Of a stretch of DNA of 5,136 nucleotides, positions 3,728-5,136 are shown piece after piece. Source of the DNA: an archaeon (GTDB taxonomy: Archaea; Methanobacteriota; Methanobacteria; Methanobacteriales; Methanobacteriaceae); the NCBI GenBank assembly GCA_024409165.1, contig JAKSUE010000117.1, forward strand, positions 1 through 5,136, in the 5' to 3' direction. Under the pieces are notes generated by a model, which saw nothing but the letters and a program-made list of their open reading frames with translations, ran no database searches and was not told where the DNA came from. The position numbers and the translations under genes are program-made. How positions within the stretch are numbered: position 1 is the stretch's first letter; every line of letters starts with the position of its first letter.

Positions 3728-4993
3728 ATGGAATGGACTCAATCAAAAATTCTTGTATTAATCCTTTTAGTATTAATGGTTTTTTCTGTTATTGGTGCTG
3801 TTTCAGCTACTTGTAATGTAATGGTTTTCACAGATCCATCTGGGGATGACCCTAATGGTGCAGCAGCTGCAAGTATGTCTTTTGCAAATAACATGTTTGA
3901 ATCTACCTTTGTAATGTCTAAAACTGGCCATTATGCTGTTCTTTCCGGGGGGGAAGGTAACGGTTCTGTAAGGAACAATGCAATTGTTAAAGCATTGGCA
4001 GCTATGCAACATGATGCATCTCCTTCTGTTGCAGCAGCAGTTGCTAATCAATTTTCTGGAATTAGGCTAATTGTTGGTGGACCTTATATTGGTGCTGCAA
4101 TTGGTGGTTCTTTTAATGCTTATGTTATATCTGTTGATGATGCAGGAACTATTACTGTTACTCCTTATTCAGGTGGTGTTGTTACTTTACCTCAAGGAAG
4201 TAAAGGAGCTATTATTCACTTGAGAAACAGTGAAGGAAACCCATTATATGGTACTGCAGATACTGTTAGAAGAGAGACTGCAATTAATATTGGTAAAATG
4301 ATTCGTGATGGATATTCTGCTACTTATATTGTAGGTAAAGCTTTAGAGGAAGTTGCTGTTGACTCTGGTGAGAAATATGGTGGAGGTGCTGTAAACCTTG
4401 TATCATGTGTTTCTACCCAGGATATGTTTGTTCCAGCTGCATTAGATTCTAAAGGTTTCCCTATGGATGAAGATTATTCTAAAACCTGTCCTACTTGTGG
4501 ATGGGCTGCAGGATTCCCTGATGCAGAAAATTATGTTACCTGTCCAATTGATGGTAGTAAATTACAAACTAACTCTGCTACTGATGTTTTAATTAAAGCA
4601 ATCACCGTAACTAAAAATGATGTTTCAGTTTCTGTTTATGGTGGTGATAAAATGGGTGTTACTCCTATTACTGTAGAAATTGTTAAAGCATCTGTTGCAA
4701 AATATGGATATAATGCATCTAAAATTGCTGGATCTCTTAATAAAGGTATTAATAATGGTCTTTTAGTAGGTGTAGACTATGTTGAACCTGGTGATTTAAA
4801 TGTTAAAGAAGATTCCCGTGCTGTAGGTGTTTACTTCACCCCATTAGGTGAAGGTAGAACTTCCCCACCATGGAATTTACCTATTAACTCTTTAATACTT
4901 GCAATTTTAGGAACTCTCCAAACTGCTATTGGTTTTGTTCTTATAGTATTAGTATTATTTAGATCACAATTAATAAAATCATTTAGAAGATAA
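3728..4993 (+). CDS. Unrecognised surface protein with signal peptide, zinc ribbon and C-terminal membrane anchor
   Basis: I do not recognise this 421-residue protein as a named family. It starts with a signal peptide or membrane segment (7-27, ending A-V-S-A) and ends with a membrane helix (about 387-411) and a basic tail (R412, K417, R420, R421). The body is therefore predicted to lie outside, anchored at its C-terminus. Residues 31-240 are Gly/Ala-rich, with VGGPYIGAAIGG (116-127) and strand-like NAYVISVDDAGTITVTPYSGG (130-150). A zinc-ribbon candidate follows: C254-P-T-C257-G and, 14 residues on, C272-P-I-D275-G, so Asp takes the place of the fourth Cys. A helical motif recurs three times (about 85-108, 187-208, 318-341), with the core G-Y-S/N-A-S/T in the last two. 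C28 and C227 are the other cysteines. It is translationally coupled to the POTRA-like gene, 3 nt away, and both lie downstream of pseudomurein genes. A cell-wall or envelope role is inferred from location only. Confidence 0.85.
   Translation: MEWTQSKILVLILLVLMVFSVIGAVSATCNVMVFTDPSGDDPNGAAAASMSFANNMFESTFVMSKTGHYAVLSGGEGNGSVRNNAIVKALAAMQHDASPSVAAAVANQFSGIRLIVGGPYIGAAIGGSFNAYVISVDDAGTITVTPYSGGVVTLPQGSKGAIIHLRNSEGNPLYGTADTVRRETAINIGKMIRDGYSATYIVGKALEEVAVDSGEKYGGGAVNLVSCVSTQDMFVPAALDSKGFPMDEDYSKTCPTCGWAAGFPDAENYVTCPIDGSKLQTNSATDVLIKAITVTKNDVSVSVYGGDKMGVTPITVEIVKASVAKYGYNASKIAGSLNKGINNGLLVGVDYVEPGDLNVKEDSRAVGVYFTPLGEGRTSPPWNLPINSLILAILGTLQTAIGFVLIVLVLFRSQLIKSFRR
3947..3953 (+). repeat. G7 homopolymer within the surface-protein gene
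   Basis: Seven consecutive G encode part of S-G-G-E (residues 73-76) in a gene that otherwise seldom uses GGG. Losing one G would bring a TAA at 3969-3971 into frame; gaining one would bring TAA at 3958-3960 into frame. Slippage in either direction would thus truncate the protein to about 80 residues, without the zinc ribbon and anchor. Confidence 0.75.
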
Positions 4994-5036
4994 GTTATTA
5001 TTAACTTATTTCTTTTTTTCTTTTTTTTCTTTTTTT
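4990..5036 (+). terminator. Hairpin plus T-tract terminator after the surface-protein gene
   Basis: ATAAGTTA (4990-4997) and TAACTTAT (5002-5009) form an 8-bp stem with a TTAT loop, overlapping the stop codon. T-runs of seven (5013-5019), eight (5021-5028) and seven (5030-5036), split by single C residues, follow at once. This is the clearest terminator in the window and marks the end of the two-gene unit. More T-runs continue to about 5076. Confidence 0.7.
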
Positions 5037-5096
5037 AGTTATTTTTTAATTATTTTTTTCTATTTTTACTTATTTTTCATAGTATTCATAGTAATC

Positions 5097-5105
5097 TTTA
5101 TAAAT
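5097..5105 (+). promoter_or_regulatory. Candidate promoter of a gene beyond the right edge
   Basis: TTTATAAAT after the terminator block is a good archaeal TATA box, with transcription expected near 5128. It is preceded by a short direct repeat, CATAGTA at 5078-5084 and 5087-5093. An ATG at 5132 follows a weak AGAG, but too little sequence remains to tell whether it is a start codon. Confidence 0.4.
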
Positions 5106-5136
5106 TAATAAAATAAATAGTATTATAGAGAATGAA

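Noticed and set aside
3803..4051. An 82-codon minus-strand open frame rich in Cys and Arg
   Set aside because: It is antisense to the surface-protein gene. The Cys/Arg richness comes from reading Ala/Gly/Thr codons in reverse, and there is no start context.
3725..4993. Pseudomurein-binding repeats in the surface protein
   Set aside because: The repeated helical motif lacks the N-G-R-L-P-N-Y-V type core I associate with those repeats.
4994..5136. A small gene in the right-hand spacer
   Set aside because: The stretch is T-tracts and a promoter-like box; the only late ATG (5132) is followed by two bases before the window ends.

Overview
The window is very AT-rich. Its spacers are T-tracts, its promoter candidates look like archaeal TATA boxes, and it carries archaeal-type homologues of bacterial murein enzymes. 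This points to a low-GC pseudomurein-walled methanogen of the Methanobacteriales (Methanobrevibacter- or Methanosphaera-like). The genus is inferred from composition and gene content. All four genes are on the plus strand; I see no RNA gene, CRISPR array, insertion sequence or phage gene.

Layout: a non-coding leader (1-182) with a 15-nt palindrome; a MraY-type phospho-sugar-peptide transferase (183-1253); a T-rich spacer with a 42-bp promoter-region duplication; a Mur-ligase family protein (1445-3082); a second T-tract spacer; then a tight two-gene unit. That unit encodes a small membrane-anchored protein whose outside domain reads like one POTRA domain (3233-3724), and an unrecognised 421-residue surface protein with a signal peptide, an unusual zinc ribbon and a C-terminal membrane anchor (3728-4993). 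The window ends with a hairpin/T-tract terminator and a probable promoter for a gene beyond the edge.

The first two genes fit consecutive steps of pseudomurein precursor synthesis: peptide assembly on a UDP carrier in the cytoplasm, then transfer of the UDP-activated precursor to a polyprenyl phosphate in the membrane. The last two are predicted to act outside the membrane. Their ribosome-binding site and stop codon overlap, so they are probably translated together. The most interesting possibility is that they form an undescribed envelope-assembly or division module: a single-pass POTRA protein beside mur genes recalls bacterial FtsQ/DivIB downstream of the mur genes. This is an analogy from topology and context, not a demonstrated homology.

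Start codons were revised for three genes. The chosen starts give Shine-Dalgarno spacings of 4-6 nt, and the apparent GTG start of the Mur ligase is better read as its ribosome-binding site.
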